The translations under genes were made by a program, and so were the position numbers. This document shows positions 23,617-33,307 of a DNA stretch of 64,000 nt, piece after piece. This DNA is from Pseudomonas sp. BN102 (GTDB lineage Bacteria; Pseudomonadota; Gammaproteobacteria; Pseudomonadales; Pseudomonadaceae): the NCBI RefSeq assembly GCF_029871245.1, contig NZ_SSON01000065.1, forward strand, positions 124,001 to 188,000, given 5' to 3'. The notes under the pieces were generated by a model that saw only the letters and a list, made by a program, of their open reading frames with translations, made no database searches and was not told the DNA's origin. Every line of letters begins with the position of its first letter. Positions within the stretch are counted from its first letter, which is position 1.

Positions 23617-26328
23617 CCCGAGCGCCTTGGCCCGGGCCACCGCCTGGGTACGACGCTCCACGCCCAGCTTGCTGTTGATGTGGCGGGCGTGGCTTTTCAC
23701 CGTGTGCAGGGAGATGAACAGGCGCTCGCTGATTTCCTGGTTGGAGCAGCCCTGGGCGATCAACTGCAGCACCGCCAGCTCCCGCGAACTGAGCGCCTCC
23801 GCGGGCCCGGCGTCCGCCGGCAACGCAGCCTCCGCCCCTGGCAGCAAGTCGAAGAGCTCGCGCACGGCTTCCGGCGGGCGGGTCGACAACTGCTCGCGCA
23901 ACCACTGGGGATGCTGCTCCAGCAGTTGTCGATAAGGCAGCAGGGCACCACCTGGCAAGGACTCCAGGGCGCGATCGAGCATGGCCACGGCATCACGCTC
24001 GCGGCCGCTGCGCAGCAGCTGCACCAGTTGCAGCCGGGCCATCAGCGCCACATGGTGGGCACCCTGGCCTTCGGCTTTCTGCAGCAGCCCGCGCAGGCGG
24101 CTTTCGGCCTCCGCCGGCTTGTCCTGGGCACGGTCCAGGGCGGCCAGCTGCAGGTCGATGTAGAGCGGCAGCTGGGGATGGAATTCGGGGGCCGCTGCGG
24201 CGGCTTCGCCGGCGTAGGTTTCCGCCAGGCGCGGCAACCAGGCCTCGGCCAGATCCACCTGTCCCTGGGCCAGCCAGAGCTCGCATTTGGACAGGGTGAT
24301 CATGGCCAGGTAATAGATCGGCGGCACGTCCCAGATATGCATCAGGCGCTCGGCCTCGGCCAGCTGCGCGAAGGCGGCGGCAAAGCGCCCGTCGCGCCCT
24401 TCCAGACCGGCCAGGGCGCAGTGGCCGATCAGCAGGCTGATATCGCGGCAGGCACGGGCTTCGGCGATGCCCGCCTGCAGGCTGACCCGCGCCGCCTGGG
24501 GCTGCATGCGCACGCAGAGCAGGTAGCCCTGGTAGAGCATCAATCGCGCCCGCGCGACGAAAGCCCGCGGCGTTGCCGCGCCGCGCAGGCGCTCCAGGCC
24601 TTGTTGCACTTCGCACTGGGAACGCAGGATCTCGCCACGCGCCTGCAACACCCGGGCACGGTCGTAATGGACCAGCGATTCGAACAGTGGGTTGGCGCCG
24701 CGCTGGGCCAGCTCCAGCGCCTCGCGATTGAGGCCACGGGCGCGCCAGAGGTCACCGCGCACCACGGAGACATTGCCCAGCAGGGACAGGCAGAGATGAC
24801 GGAGACCGTAGTTCTCCACCGGCAGGGTGGCCAGGGCTTCGCTGCAGAAATGTTCGGCGCGCTGGATATCGCCACGGCCCCGGGCGATCAGGGCGCTTAT
24901 GGCCTGCCACTGCACCAGCAGGTTGCGCTGCTGCGGGGCATCCGGCGCTGGCAGGAAGCGCGCGAGGTTGGCGGCCAGCTCTTCCGCTGCGTCCAGCTGG
25001 CAGGCCAGGCCAAGGGCCAGGCTGTAGAGCACGATCAGCCGTGGCGTGCTGGACAACAGGCTGTCGGGCAGGTCCATCTTCCAGCGCAGCAGCATGGCAA
25101 TGTTCTGATTGGCCAGCAGCTGTTCTTCGGACAAGTTCTGCACCAGCGAGGCCGCCACATCCGGCTGGCCGGCGCGCAGGGCCTGCTCCACGGCCTCGTC
25201 CAGCAATCCCTGGGCACTGAACCAGCGGCAGGCACGCAGGTGCATGCCGGATGGCGTCAGGCTGGTGGCTGCGCGGGCGCGCAGCAGGTCGGAAAACAGG
25301 TGGTGATAGCGGAACCAGCGACCCTGCTCGTCCAGGGGCACCAGGAACACCTGGTGGGCTTGCAGGTGACGGAGGATGGCGGCGCTGTCGTGGCTCTCGC
25401 GGACGGCGTCGCAGAGCTCGGCGCAGAAGCGCTCGAACCGGGCGGTTTCATAGAGGAAGGCCTGAACGTCGGGCCCCTGGAGCTCGATCACCTCCTCCAG
25501 CAGGTATTCACGGATCAGGCTCTCGTCGCCATGGGCGGCCTGCTCGGGCTCACCGCTGACCGGTGCGTCCTGCCCGGCCAACAGCCACAGGCGCAGCCCG
25601 GCCACCCAGCCTTCGCTGCGCTGCAGCAGGCCTTCCAGGTTTTCGCCGTCGAGCCTGGCCCCCTGGCTCTGCAGCAGCGCCACGCATTCTTCTTCGGTGA
25701 GGCGCAGGTCCTGCTCGTTCAGCTCCAGCAGGTGCCGCGACAGGCGCAGTCGTGCCAGGTGCCAGTCCGGGCGCTGGCGGCTGGTGACCAGCAGCACCCA
25801 GCCATCGGGCAGGTGGTTGAGGAGGAATTGCAGGCAGCGGTCGAGCACCGCGTTCTGCGCCAGGTGATAGTCATCCAGCACCAGCAGCAGGGGCTGGCCG
25901 GATTCGTCGCGTTCGGCGACTTCATCGAGCAGGCCGTCCAGCCACTGCTCGAAGGCGAAGGGCTGGTGGCGCTGGCGCATCTTCAGGTGGCCCATGGCCT
26001 CGTCGCCAAGGCCCGGGTAGAACTGCCGAAGGCCATCCAGCAGCCGCTCGAGGAAGCGCCCGGGGTCGCTGTCGCGCACGCTGAGGCTGAGCCAGAGGCT
26101 CTGCCAGCCGGACGGCAGGCTTTCGCAGAACTCGATGGCCAGCGAGCTCTTGCCGAAGCCGGCCGGCGCACTGAGCATCAGCAGGCGGCCGTCGAGGCCG
26201 GCGGCGAGCCGTTCGCACAGGCGCGGACGCGGGACATGGCCAGCGGGCTGCGGCGGGCGGAAAAAGCGCGCGTCCGCCATCTGCGCGGCGGCCGTTGTCA
26301 TGGATCGCGAACTGGTCAGGACGGTCAT
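23605..26328 (-). CDS. MalT-like LuxR-family ATP-dependent regulator
   Basis: A 907-residue STAND-type activator. The N-terminal ATPase has Walker A in SAPAGFGKSSLA (about residue 53) and Walker B in LLLVLDDYHL. A long TPR-like helical region (about 400-820) follows, then a LuxR HTH at the C-terminus (LSSRELAVLQLIAQGCSNQEISERLF...TVKSHARHINSKLGV). In MalT-type proteins an inducer bound by the TPR region triggers ATP-dependent multimerisation at promoters. It sits immediately downstream of, and on the same strand as, the DUF1329/DUF1302 genes, as PA3921 does in P. aeruginosa, and is their likely activator. Starts at 26301 and 26280 are also possible. Confidence 0.92.
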   Translation of the reverse strand: MTVLTSSRSMTTAAAQMADARFFRPPQPAGHVPRPRLCERLAAGLDGRLLMLSAPAGFGKSSLAIEFCESLPSGWQSLWLSLSVRDSDPGRFLERLLDGLRQFYPGLGDEAMGHLKMRQRHQPFAFEQWLDGLLDEVAERDESGQPLLLVLDDYHLAQNAVLDRCLQFLLNHLPDGWVLLVTSRQRPDWHLARLRLSRHLLELNEQDLRLTEEECVALLQSQGARLDGENLEGLLQRSEGWVAGLRLWLLAGQDAPVSGEPEQAAHGDESLIREYLLEEVIELQGPDVQAFLYETARFERFCAELCDAVRESHDSAAILRHLQAHQVFLVPLDEQGRWFRYHHLFSDLLRARAATSLTPSGMHLRACRWFSAQGLLDEAVEQALRAGQPDVAASLVQNLSEEQLLANQNIAMLLRWKMDLPDSLLSSTPRLIVLYSLALGLACQLDAAEELAANLARFLPAPDAPQQRNLLVQWQAISALIARGRGDIQRAEHFCSEALATLPVENYGLRHLCLSLLGNVSVVRGDLWRARGLNREALELAQRGANPLFESLVHYDRARVLQARGEILRSQCEVQQGLERLRGAATPRAFVARARLMLYQGYLLCVRMQPQAARVSLQAGIAEARACRDISLLIGHCALAGLEGRDGRFAAAFAQLAEAERLMHIWDVPPIYYLAMITLSKCELWLAQGQVDLAEAWLPRLAETYAGEAAAAAPEFHPQLPLYIDLQLAALDRAQDKPAEAESRLRGLLQKAEGQGAHHVALMARLQLVQLLRSGRERDAVAMLDRALESLPGGALLPYRQLLEQHPQWLREQLSTRPPEAVRELFDLLPGAEAALPADAGPAEALSSRELAVLQLIAQGCSNQEISERLFISLHTVKSHARHINSKLGVERRTQAVARAKALGLLR

Positions 26329-26425
26329 TACCCAGCTTCTAGGAATGTGCTTGCAGGGGCGCGAACCTGGACGAGCCTAGCCGTTCAGGTGACCCAATAG
26401 AAGCCCCAAGCGGAAAGTACCGGCA

Positions 26426-26453
26426 AGAAAAAGCCGGCCCGAAGGCCGGCTTC
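26426..26453 (-). terminator. Terminator after the DUF1329 gene
   Basis: On the minus strand GCCGGCC-TTCG-GGCCGGC is followed by TTTTTCTT. It separates the DUF1329/DUF1302 unit from the LuxR gene. Confidence 0.85.
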
Positions 26454-26474
26454 CATACAAGGTGTTGCAAGACC

Positions 26475-27848
26475 TTAGCGAACGCCCGCCTGGCGCAGGG
26501 CCGCCGGGGTGTAGTCGCTTTCGCCAGCGGTGTAGCCGTAGTCGTAGGACTGCTTCTCCTCGTTCTTCATGCCCAGGGCCAGGTAGCGCCCGGACAGCAG
26601 GTCGTAGAGGCTTTCCAGGGTGTACCAGGGCACCTGGTGGTTGTAGTAGTACTGGGCATGGGCCTCGGCCACGCGCCACAGGGTGCCGCGACCGTCGTAG
26701 TGGTCGATGGCGGCGGCCTGCCAGGTGTCTTCGTCGATGTAGAAGTCACGCTTGGCATAGATGTGGCGCTCGCCCGCCTTCAGGGTGGCCACCACGTGCC
26801 AGACGCGGTGCAGCTCGTAGCGGGTCAGGTCCTGGTTGATGTGGCCGGCCTTGATGATGTCGCTGTACTTCAGCTTCGGATTATCCAGCTTGTAGCTGTT
26901 GTAGGGGATGTAGATCTCCTTCTTGCCTTCCAGCTTCCAGTCGTAACGGTCCGGCGCACCGTTGTACATGTCGAAGTTGTCGGAAGTACGCAGGCCGTCG
27001 GCGGCGGTGCCCGGACCGTCGTAGGACACCTGCGGGGCGCGGCGCACGCGGCGCTGGCCGGCGTTGTAGAGCCACGCCAGGCGCGGCTCCTTCACCTGGT
27101 TGAGGGTTTCGTGCACCAGCAGCACGTTACCGGCCAGGCGGGAAGGCGCGGTCACGCGCTGCTTGAAGTAGAACAGTATGTTGCTCGGCTTGTTCGGATC
27201 GTAGTCCTTCAGCTGGTCGCGGAAGGTGAACTCGTCCTGGAAGTACACCAGGCTGTAGGAGCCGTTCGGCTGCGGGGTTGCCTGGGTCACCAGACGACGG
27301 ACGCTGCCGCCGCGATAGCGGGTGATGTGGTTCCAGATGGCTTCCAGACCGTTCTGCGGAATCGGGAAGGGGTTGGCAGTGCGGAAGTTCTCCAGGCCGT
27401 TGCCGCCCTCCACCAGCTTGGTATTGGTGGCGTTGTTCTGGGTGGCTTCGATCACCTTCGCCGGAACGGAGGCCGAGCGGTGGGTCTTGTACACCGGCAT
27501 CTTGTAGGTGTCGGGGTAACGCTTGAACATCGCCAGCTGGCCGGGGGTCAGCTTGTCCTTGTACTGGTCGACGTTCTGCGCGGTGATGGTGAACAGCGGC
27601 TGCTCGCTGGCGAAGGGGTCCGACAGGAAGCCCTTGGAATCGGCGGTGCCGGCGTTCTGCGGCAGGCCGCCGGTCCACTCGGGGATGCTGCCATCGGCGT
27701 TGCCAGCCTTCTCCGCACCCAGCGGGGTCAGGCTTGCGCCCAGTTTGGCGGCTTCATCGGCGGAAACCGCGGCCATCACGCTGGAGGCCAGCAGGGACAG
27801 CGCCAGGACGCCGGTTTGCAGCAGACTCTTTGTTGTTTTCATGTGCAT
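26475..27848 (-). CDS. DUF1329 periplasmic protein (LolA/LolB-like fold family)
   Basis: A 457-residue exported protein. The signal peptide (LLQTGVLALSLLASSVMA) ends at an AxA-type site. The mature protein begins AVSADEAAKLGASLTPLGAEKAGN and includes GSIPEWTGGLP, typical of DUF1329. From memory the family belongs to the LolA/LolB-like lipid-carrier superfold and nearly always travels with DUF1302. The start at 27848 has GAGGA five bases before; an ATG two codons later is also possible. It is the second gene of a unit with DUF1302 (25-base gap). Likely role: periplasmic carriage of a hydrophobic compound. Confidence 0.88.
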   Translation of the reverse strand: MHMKTTKSLLQTGVLALSLLASSVMAAVSADEAAKLGASLTPLGAEKAGNADGSIPEWTGGLPQNAGTADSKGFLSDPFASEQPLFTITAQNVDQYKDKLTPGQLAMFKRYPDTYKMPVYKTHRSASVPAKVIEATQNNATNTKLVEGGNGLENFRTANPFPIPQNGLEAIWNHITRYRGGSVRRLVTQATPQPNGSYSLVYFQDEFTFRDQLKDYDPNKPSNILFYFKQRVTAPSRLAGNVLLVHETLNQVKEPRLAWLYNAGQRRVRRAPQVSYDGPGTAADGLRTSDNFDMYNGAPDRYDWKLEGKKEIYIPYNSYKLDNPKLKYSDIIKAGHINQDLTRYELHRVWHVVATLKAGERHIYAKRDFYIDEDTWQAAAIDHYDGRGTLWRVAEAHAQYYYNHQVPWYTLESLYDLLSGRYLALGMKNEEKQSYDYGYTAGESDYTPAALRQAGVR

Positions 27849-27873
27849 TGTCTTCCTCAAGATTGCAGTCCGC

Positions 27874-29826
27874 TTAGAAGTTCACGCCGAAGCTGAGTGC
27901 AAGGAAATCGCGATCGATCAAGGTGTTGTACTTGCCGCCGAAGAAGTCGGTGTAGGACACGTTCGCGGTGTAGGTGTTCTGGTACTCGGCATCCAGGCCC
28001 AGGCTGACGGCCTTGGCGTCTTCGGTGAACAGGCCGTTGGGGCCGTAGCCGTCGACGTCATGGGACCAGGCCACGCTCGGCTTCAGGTTGATGCCGGCGA
28101 ACACGTCGTTGTAGTCCCACACCGCGCGCATGCGGTAACCCCAGGCGGTGCTGGTGACGAAGCCGTCGTCTTCGCAGTACTTGCTGACGTTCTCGGCATT
28201 GGCGTTGTTGCCCAGGGTGCCGGTGTTGAGGGCCACGCACTGGTTGTTCGGCAGCGGGCCAGGGCCGAAGACCGGGTCGCGGCCATAGCGCGCCTTGCTG
28301 GTGCTTTCCAGGCCGCCGGTGTGCACCACACCGATCTCGCCCACCAGGGTCAGGCGGCTGGCGCCCATGACCTGATCGAAGAAATGGGTGAAGGTGGTCT
28401 GGAACTGGCTGATCTCCTTGCGGCGATAGCCGTGCAGATCAGTGCCCGGGGCGCCGCGCAGCACCGAAACGCTGGGGTTCAGCGGGGTCAGGCCAGCGAA
28501 CAGGATATCGGTGGTGTTCAGCTGCACCGGCGCATTGGGCCTGTAGCTGACCTCGCCGCTCCAGGCCGTGCCAGTGGGCAGGGTGGTGGAGAAGCTCAGG
28601 CCGAAGAGGTGGATGTCTTCCGGGTACTCGACGAAGTACTGGGAATTGCCCGCTACGACCAGGGGCGCCAGCTGTGGGGTCAGCTGCCCGGCAATCGCGG
28701 CCGCACCAGGTACCCCAGCCTGGGCCAAGGCCTGGGCCAGTTGCGGGCCGAAGCCACGCGGATTGCCGGGTGCGAACAGGCCGAAGGTACTGGCGGGAGC
28801 AGCCGATCCGCTGAAGATCGGAGTACGGCTGTGGTAGTTCAGGTAATAGGCGCCGAACTCGGTGTCCAGTTCCTCGGCGAAATAGCGGAACGCCATGCCG
28901 TACTGGCCATCGTCATCGGCATCACGGTCGGCCCCGCGACGGACGATCACGCCCTCGTCCGGATTGCCCCAGGTAACGCCGTTATTGCGCAGCACACCCT
29001 GCACGACGGGCGAGACACGCCCCAGCGAATTGGCCAGTTGGGCCTGGGTGCGCAGGACGGCCAGGTTCTGGTCACAACCATCGGCGATCACGTCCGGCTG
29101 GGCGAAGAAGGTGCCGCAGTTGTCGACGACGGTCTGGTCCCACTCCAGCTGGTAGAAGGCTTCGGCCGAGAGGTTGTCGGTCAGGCTCTGGGACACATAG
29201 AACATGTTGACCGGGATCAGGCCTTCCTTGATCTCGGCGCCCGGACGGCGGAAGGCGGACACGTCGATCGGGTTGATCGAGTTGATGCTGTTGCCGATGA
29301 AGGTGCTTTCACCCCAGCTCACCACCTGCTTGCCCAGGCGCACGCTGCCCGGCAGGTCGGCGATGTTGTAGTTGTGATAGACGAAAGCGTCGAGCAGCTC
29401 GGCGCCGGAGGACTTGGCGCCTTCCTTGCGACCGCTGTCGTCGATGTCCTTGAACAGGCGGCTCTCGTCCTTCAGCTCGAAGTCGTACCAGTACTTTCCA
29501 CGGACGAAGACGCCGGTGTCGCCGTACTTGAGTTCGAGGTCATGGATGCCCTTGAAGATCTTCGAGAAGGTTTCGCCCTTCTTGAAGTTCAGGTGGGAGT
29601 CGTCGGAGGTCTGCGACAACCCGTCACCACCGTTGTTGAAACCGATCAGGTCCTTGTCGGCCCCGCGCATGGACCAACTCGCCCCCACCGACAGAGAGGA
29701 ATCGAACTGCCCCTCGATCTCACCGATGTTGAAGTTCACGCCGAATGCCGGAGCGGCGAGCGTGGAAGCGAGGCTGACGGCCAGTGGCAGTTTTGCCAGG
29801 CGCCAGAACGTTGTGGTTGTTGTCAT
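27874..29826 (-). CDS. DUF1302 outer-membrane beta-barrel protein
   Basis: A 650-residue outer-membrane protein. The signal peptide is LAKLPLAVSLASTLAAPAFG, then alternating beta-strand segments (GEIEGQFDSSLSVGASWSMRG) run throughout, and the chain ends in NF as outer-membrane barrels should (LSFGVNF). DUF1302 proteins act with DUF1329 proteins and hydrophobic-substrate catabolic genes; transport is inferred. The start has GGAG ten bases upstream. The acyl-CoA ligase upstream on the same strand is separated by 241 bases, so this gene probably has its own promoter. Confidence 0.88.
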   Translation of the reverse strand: MTTTTTFWRLAKLPLAVSLASTLAAPAFGVNFNIGEIEGQFDSSLSVGASWSMRGADKDLIGFNNGGDGLSQTSDDSHLNFKKGETFSKIFKGIHDLELKYGDTGVFVRGKYWYDFELKDESRLFKDIDDSGRKEGAKSSGAELLDAFVYHNYNIADLPGSVRLGKQVVSWGESTFIGNSINSINPIDVSAFRRPGAEIKEGLIPVNMFYVSQSLTDNLSAEAFYQLEWDQTVVDNCGTFFAQPDVIADGCDQNLAVLRTQAQLANSLGRVSPVVQGVLRNNGVTWGNPDEGVIVRRGADRDADDDGQYGMAFRYFAEELDTEFGAYYLNYHSRTPIFSGSAAPASTFGLFAPGNPRGFGPQLAQALAQAGVPGAAAIAGQLTPQLAPLVVAGNSQYFVEYPEDIHLFGLSFSTTLPTGTAWSGEVSYRPNAPVQLNTTDILFAGLTPLNPSVSVLRGAPGTDLHGYRRKEISQFQTTFTHFFDQVMGASRLTLVGEIGVVHTGGLESTSKARYGRDPVFGPGPLPNNQCVALNTGTLGNNANAENVSKYCEDDGFVTSTAWGYRMRAVWDYNDVFAGINLKPSVAWSHDVDGYGPNGLFTEDAKAVSLGLDAEYQNTYTANVSYTDFFGGKYNTLIDRDFLALSFGVNF

Positions 29827-29947
29827 CGACGCTACTCCATGTGTTTTTTGTTATTGATGCTTGCGGACTATAGCCAGCAGGTATTAGCGCTTGATCCCTC
29901 GAAAGTGTGATTTGGAACCCCCAAGCACTCTGGCTCGCACCTTCCGA

Positions 29948-29959
29948 CGGACTAGTCCG
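29948..29959. promoter_or_regulatory. Perfect 12-bp palindrome upstream of the DUF1302 gene
   Basis: CGGACTAGTCCG is self-complementary and lies 122 bases before the DUF1302 start in the 241-base gap. It is a candidate operator, perhaps for the adjacent LuxR protein, but a single copy is weak evidence. The remainder of the gap has an imperfect GC hairpin (30034-30060) past the ligase stop. Confidence 0.35.
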
Positions 29960-30067
29960 ATCCTTCGGTAGGAAAGATAGCCAGTTATTGGCAGAAAGCA
30001 GCAAATAACAAGCCAAGCGTTTGCTTGGTTGCCGGGCCACGCCCCCCAAAGGCGCGGCCCGTGCTGC

Positions 30068-31750
30068 TCAGAGTGCGGAGAGGAAAGTGCTGCCGGCGGC
30101 CTGCCATTGGGCGATGTCGACACGAATGCGCTTCTTGTCCAGCTTGCCGACACTGGTCTTGGGAATTTCAGTAACAAGCGCGATCTGGCTGGGAATGGCC
30201 CACTTATTGATGTGACCTTGCTCGACGAAGGGCTTGAGGTGTTCCTTCAGGGCCTTGGCATCCAGGGCCTGGTTGTCACGAACCACCACCAGGGCGAAGG
30301 GACGCTCGCCCCACTGCGGATCGGGCACCCCCACCACCGCCACTTCCTTCACGGCCGGGTGACGGCTGATCAGGTCCTCCAGCTCCAGGGAAGAAATCCA
30401 CTCGCCGCCGGTCTTGATCACGTCCTTGATGCGATCGCGGATATCGACGAAGCCCATGCCATCCAGGGTCGCCACGTCACCGGTGTGCAGCCAGCCGTGC
30501 TCCCAGAGCTCCTCGCTCTTCTGCTCTTCGTTGAAGTAACCGAAGGTCAGCCAAGGCGCGCGCAGCACCAGCTCGCCCTGGGACTCACCGTCCACCGGCT
30601 GGAACTTGCCGTCGGCGTCCATGAGGGCCGCCTCCACCAGCGGCACCGGCACGCCGGCCTTGATGCGGTAAGTGGTGCGCTCGTCCTCGCTGCCGGCAAG
30701 CAGCTCCTCGTTGAGGTACGCCACCGAGATCAGCGGGCAGGTCTCGGACATGCCGTAGGCGGCCGTGAGCTGGATGCCACGGGCCTTGGCCGCTTCGTAG
30801 AGGGCGCGGTTCAGGGCGCTGCCGCCGATGATCATCTTCAGGCCGCCGAAATCGTGGCCCTGGGCGGTTGGCGCGTTCATCACCATCTGCAGGATGGTGG
30901 GTACGCAGTGGGAGAAGGTGACCTTCTCTTCACGAATCAGCCGGCAAAGCATGTCCGGCTCGTAGCGGCCGGGGTAGACCTGCTTCACCCCGAGCATGGT
31001 GGCCACGTAGGGCACACCCCAGGCATGCACGTGGAACATCGGGGTGATGGGCATGTAGACGTCGTCGGTGCCCATCAGCCGGATGCTGTCCAGGGACCCG
31101 ATGGTGGAGGCCATGGACAGGGTGTGCAGCACCAGCTGGCGGTGGGTGAAGTAGACGCCCTTGGGATTGCCGGTGGTGCCGGTGGTATAGAAGGTGGTGG
31201 CCACCGAGTTCTCGTCGAAATCGGGGAAGTCGTACGTCGGGCTGGCCGCCGCCAGCAGGGTTTCGTACTCGCCTACCAGGTTCGGCAGGTCCGCGTTGTG
31301 GTCCGTGCCGTCGGTGAGCAGCAGGGTCTTTTCCACGGTGGTCAGCTGGTTGCCGATGGCCTGGTAGATCGGCAGGAACTCGCTGTTGACCAGCACGAAG
31401 CGGTCCTCGGCGTGGTTCATGGTGTAGAGGATCTGGTCCGGCGAGAGACGGATGTTGATGGTGTGCAGCACCGCGCCGATCATCGGGATGGCGAACATGC
31501 ACTCCAGGTAGCGGTGGCTGTCCCAATCCATCACCGCCACGGTGTCGCCGGCCTTGACCCCGGCCTGGGTGAGGACGTTGGCCAGGCGCGCCACGCGCTC
31601 GTTGAAGGTGGCGTAGCTGTAGCGGATGCGGTCGCGGTAGACGATCTCGCGGGTCTTCTCGTAACGGCTGCCGGACATCAGCAGGCGCTTTACCAGCAAG
31701 GGATAGACGTAGGCGTTGTCGGCGGGCTTGATGATGCGGGTCTGGAGCAT
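30068..31750 (-). CDS. Medium/long-chain fatty acid-CoA ligase (AlkK-like)
   Basis: A 560-residue acyl-adenylate-forming enzyme. Motifs: P-loop TTGTTGNPKGV (about residue 183), YGMSETCP, GWLHTGDVATLD, the hinge region IKTGGEWISSLELE, and the catalytic Lys near the end in SVGKLDKKRIR. It activates fatty acids as acyl-AMP and then acyl-CoA. The opening MLQTRIIKPADNAYVYPLL resembles AlkK-type medium-chain ligases and the PA3924 protein. The start at 31750 is an ATG with AGGTG nine bases upstream; a GTG at 31756 is less likely. It is divergent from the thiolase gene. Substrate chain length is an inference. Confidence 0.92.
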   Translation of the reverse strand: MLQTRIIKPADNAYVYPLLVKRLLMSGSRYEKTREIVYRDRIRYSYATFNERVARLANVLTQAGVKAGDTVAVMDWDSHRYLECMFAIPMIGAVLHTINIRLSPDQILYTMNHAEDRFVLVNSEFLPIYQAIGNQLTTVEKTLLLTDGTDHNADLPNLVGEYETLLAAASPTYDFPDFDENSVATTFYTTGTTGNPKGVYFTHRQLVLHTLSMASTIGSLDSIRLMGTDDVYMPITPMFHVHAWGVPYVATMLGVKQVYPGRYEPDMLCRLIREEKVTFSHCVPTILQMVMNAPTAQGHDFGGLKMIIGGSALNRALYEAAKARGIQLTAAYGMSETCPLISVAYLNEELLAGSEDERTTYRIKAGVPVPLVEAALMDADGKFQPVDGESQGELVLRAPWLTFGYFNEEQKSEELWEHGWLHTGDVATLDGMGFVDIRDRIKDVIKTGGEWISSLELEDLISRHPAVKEVAVVGVPDPQWGERPFALVVVRDNQALDAKALKEHLKPFVEQGHINKWAIPSQIALVTEIPKTSVGKLDKKRIRVDIAQWQAAGSTFLSAL

Positions 31751-31930
31751 GGGCACACCTGGTGAGGTTGAAGAGAATTTATTGTTGTTCCCGACTTTAG
31801 GTCGCTTCGCCCCTGCGCAAATCAGTCAAAAGAGTGATTTGATCGGTGACCCTTTGGCTCTTTTCGGTCACGAGATAGAATCGCAGGCTCCGGCCGGTCG
31901 CGGCCCGTCATCCACAAAGGTAGGTTCGAG

Positions 31931-33106
31931 ATGTCCGAAATCGTTATCGTCAGTGGCGCCCGTACTCCCATGGGCGGCTTCCAGGGCAGCCTGTCCGGCG
32001 TTTCCGCCGTGGACCTGGGGGCGCTGGCCATACGCGAGGCCGTCAGCCGCGCGGGCATTGCGCCCGCCGACGTGCAGGAAGTGATCATGGGCAACGTGCT
32101 GCCCGCCGGCCTCAAGCAAGGCCCGGCGCGCCAGGCGGCACTGAACGCCGGCCTGCCCGCCGCTACCGGCTGCACCACCATCAACAAGCTCTGCGGCTCC
32201 GGCATGAAGGCCGTGATGCTGGCCCACGACCTGCTCAAGGCGGGCAGCAACAGCGTGATGGTGGCCGGCGGCATGGAAAGCATGTCCAACGCTCCCTACG
32301 TGCTGGAAAAGGCCCGCACCGGCCTGCGCATGGGCCACGGCGAGATCAAGGACCACATGTTCCTCGACGGCCTGGAAGATGCCCGTACCGGCCGCCTGAT
32401 GGGTTCCTTCGCCCAGGAAACCGCTGACAAGTACGGCGTCACTCGCGAAGAGATGGACGCCTACGCCATCGAATCCCTGAAACGCGCCCAGGCCGCCATC
32501 GCCGATGGCTCCCTGAACGCCGAGATCGTCCCGGTCACCGTGGTCACCCGTAAGGGTGAAGTCCTGGTCAAGGACGACGAGCAGCCGCTGACCGCCAACC
32601 TGGACAAGATCCCCAGCCTCAAGCCGGCGTTCCGCAAGGACGGCACCATCACCGCCGCCAACGCCAGCTCCATCTCCGACGGCGCCAGCGCTCTGGTCCT
32701 GATGACTGCGGAAGAAGCCGCCCGCCGTGGCCTCAAGCCCCTGGCAAAGATCGTCGGCCACGCCACCCAGAGCCAGGACCCGAGCGAGTTCACCCTGGCC
32801 CCCATCGGCGCCATGACCAACCTGTTCAAGAAGACCGGCTGGAACAAGGACGACGTGGACCTGTTCGAGATCAACGAAGCCTTCGCCATGGTGACCATGC
32901 TGGCCATGCGCGAACACGGCCTGGACCACGCCAAGGTCAACGTCTACGGCGGCGCCTGCGCCCAGGGCCACCCGGTGGGCTCCACCGGCTCGCGGATCAT
33001 CATCACCCTGATCAACGCCCTGCGTAACAAGGGCGGCAAGCGCGGCGTGGCCTCGCTGTGCATCGGTGGCGGTGAAGCGACTGCGGTGGCGATCGAACTG
33101 CTGTAA
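31931..33106 (+). CDS. Acetyl-CoA acetyltransferase / acyl-CoA thiolase
   Basis: A 391-residue thiolase. Catalytic residues are clear: nucleophile Cys in INKLCGSGMKAV (about residue 88), EINEAFA, second Cys/His in GGACAQGHPVG (His 348 region) and final Cys in SLCIGGGEATA. It condenses or cleaves acyl-CoAs. Divergent placement next to the acyl-CoA ligase (180 bases between starts) matches PA3924-PA3925 and suggests joint use in beta-oxidation of the activated substrate. AAGGTAGG lies nine bases upstream of the ATG. Confidence 0.93.
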   Translation: MSEIVIVSGARTPMGGFQGSLSGVSAVDLGALAIREAVSRAGIAPADVQEVIMGNVLPAGLKQGPARQAALNAGLPAATGCTTINKLCGSGMKAVMLAHDLLKAGSNSVMVAGGMESMSNAPYVLEKARTGLRMGHGEIKDHMFLDGLEDARTGRLMGSFAQETADKYGVTREEMDAYAIESLKRAQAAIADGSLNAEIVPVTVVTRKGEVLVKDDEQPLTANLDKIPSLKPAFRKDGTITAANASSISDGASALVLMTAEEAARRGLKPLAKIVGHATQSQDPSEFTLAPIGAMTNLFKKTGWNKDDVDLFEINEAFAMVTMLAMREHGLDHAKVNVYGGACAQGHPVGSTGSRIIITLINALRNKGGKRGVASLCIGGGEATAVAIELL

Positions 33107-33122
33107 GGCTTGGCAGACATGC

Positions 33123-33156
33123 AAAAGGCGCGGTCTCGACCGCGCCTTTTGTTTTT
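33123..33156 (+). terminator. Strong intrinsic terminator after thiolase
   Basis: AAAAGGCGCGGTC-TC-GACCGCGCCTTTTG followed by TTTTT. Confidence 0.9.
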
Positions 33157-33203
33157 GGCTGTGTCGGCAGTTGCCAGGAAACCGACTCGGACGGCAATTT
33201 CGC

Positions 33204-33267
33204 GCAGGGTGCGCTGTGCGCACCGAAACTTGGGCACAGGATCGCTGGTGCGCACGACGCACCCTAC
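33204..33267. repeat. REP-like inverted repeat (GTAGGGTGCGC family)
   Basis: GCAGGGTGCGCTGTGCGCACC is paired with GGTGCGCACGACGCACCCTAC. Related to the elements at 20912-20977 and 35401-35479. It lies between convergent genes. Confidence 0.75.
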
Positions 33268-33307
33268 TGGTCAACACAGACAGAGCCTTTGATTTTTCCG
33301 GTTTGCC

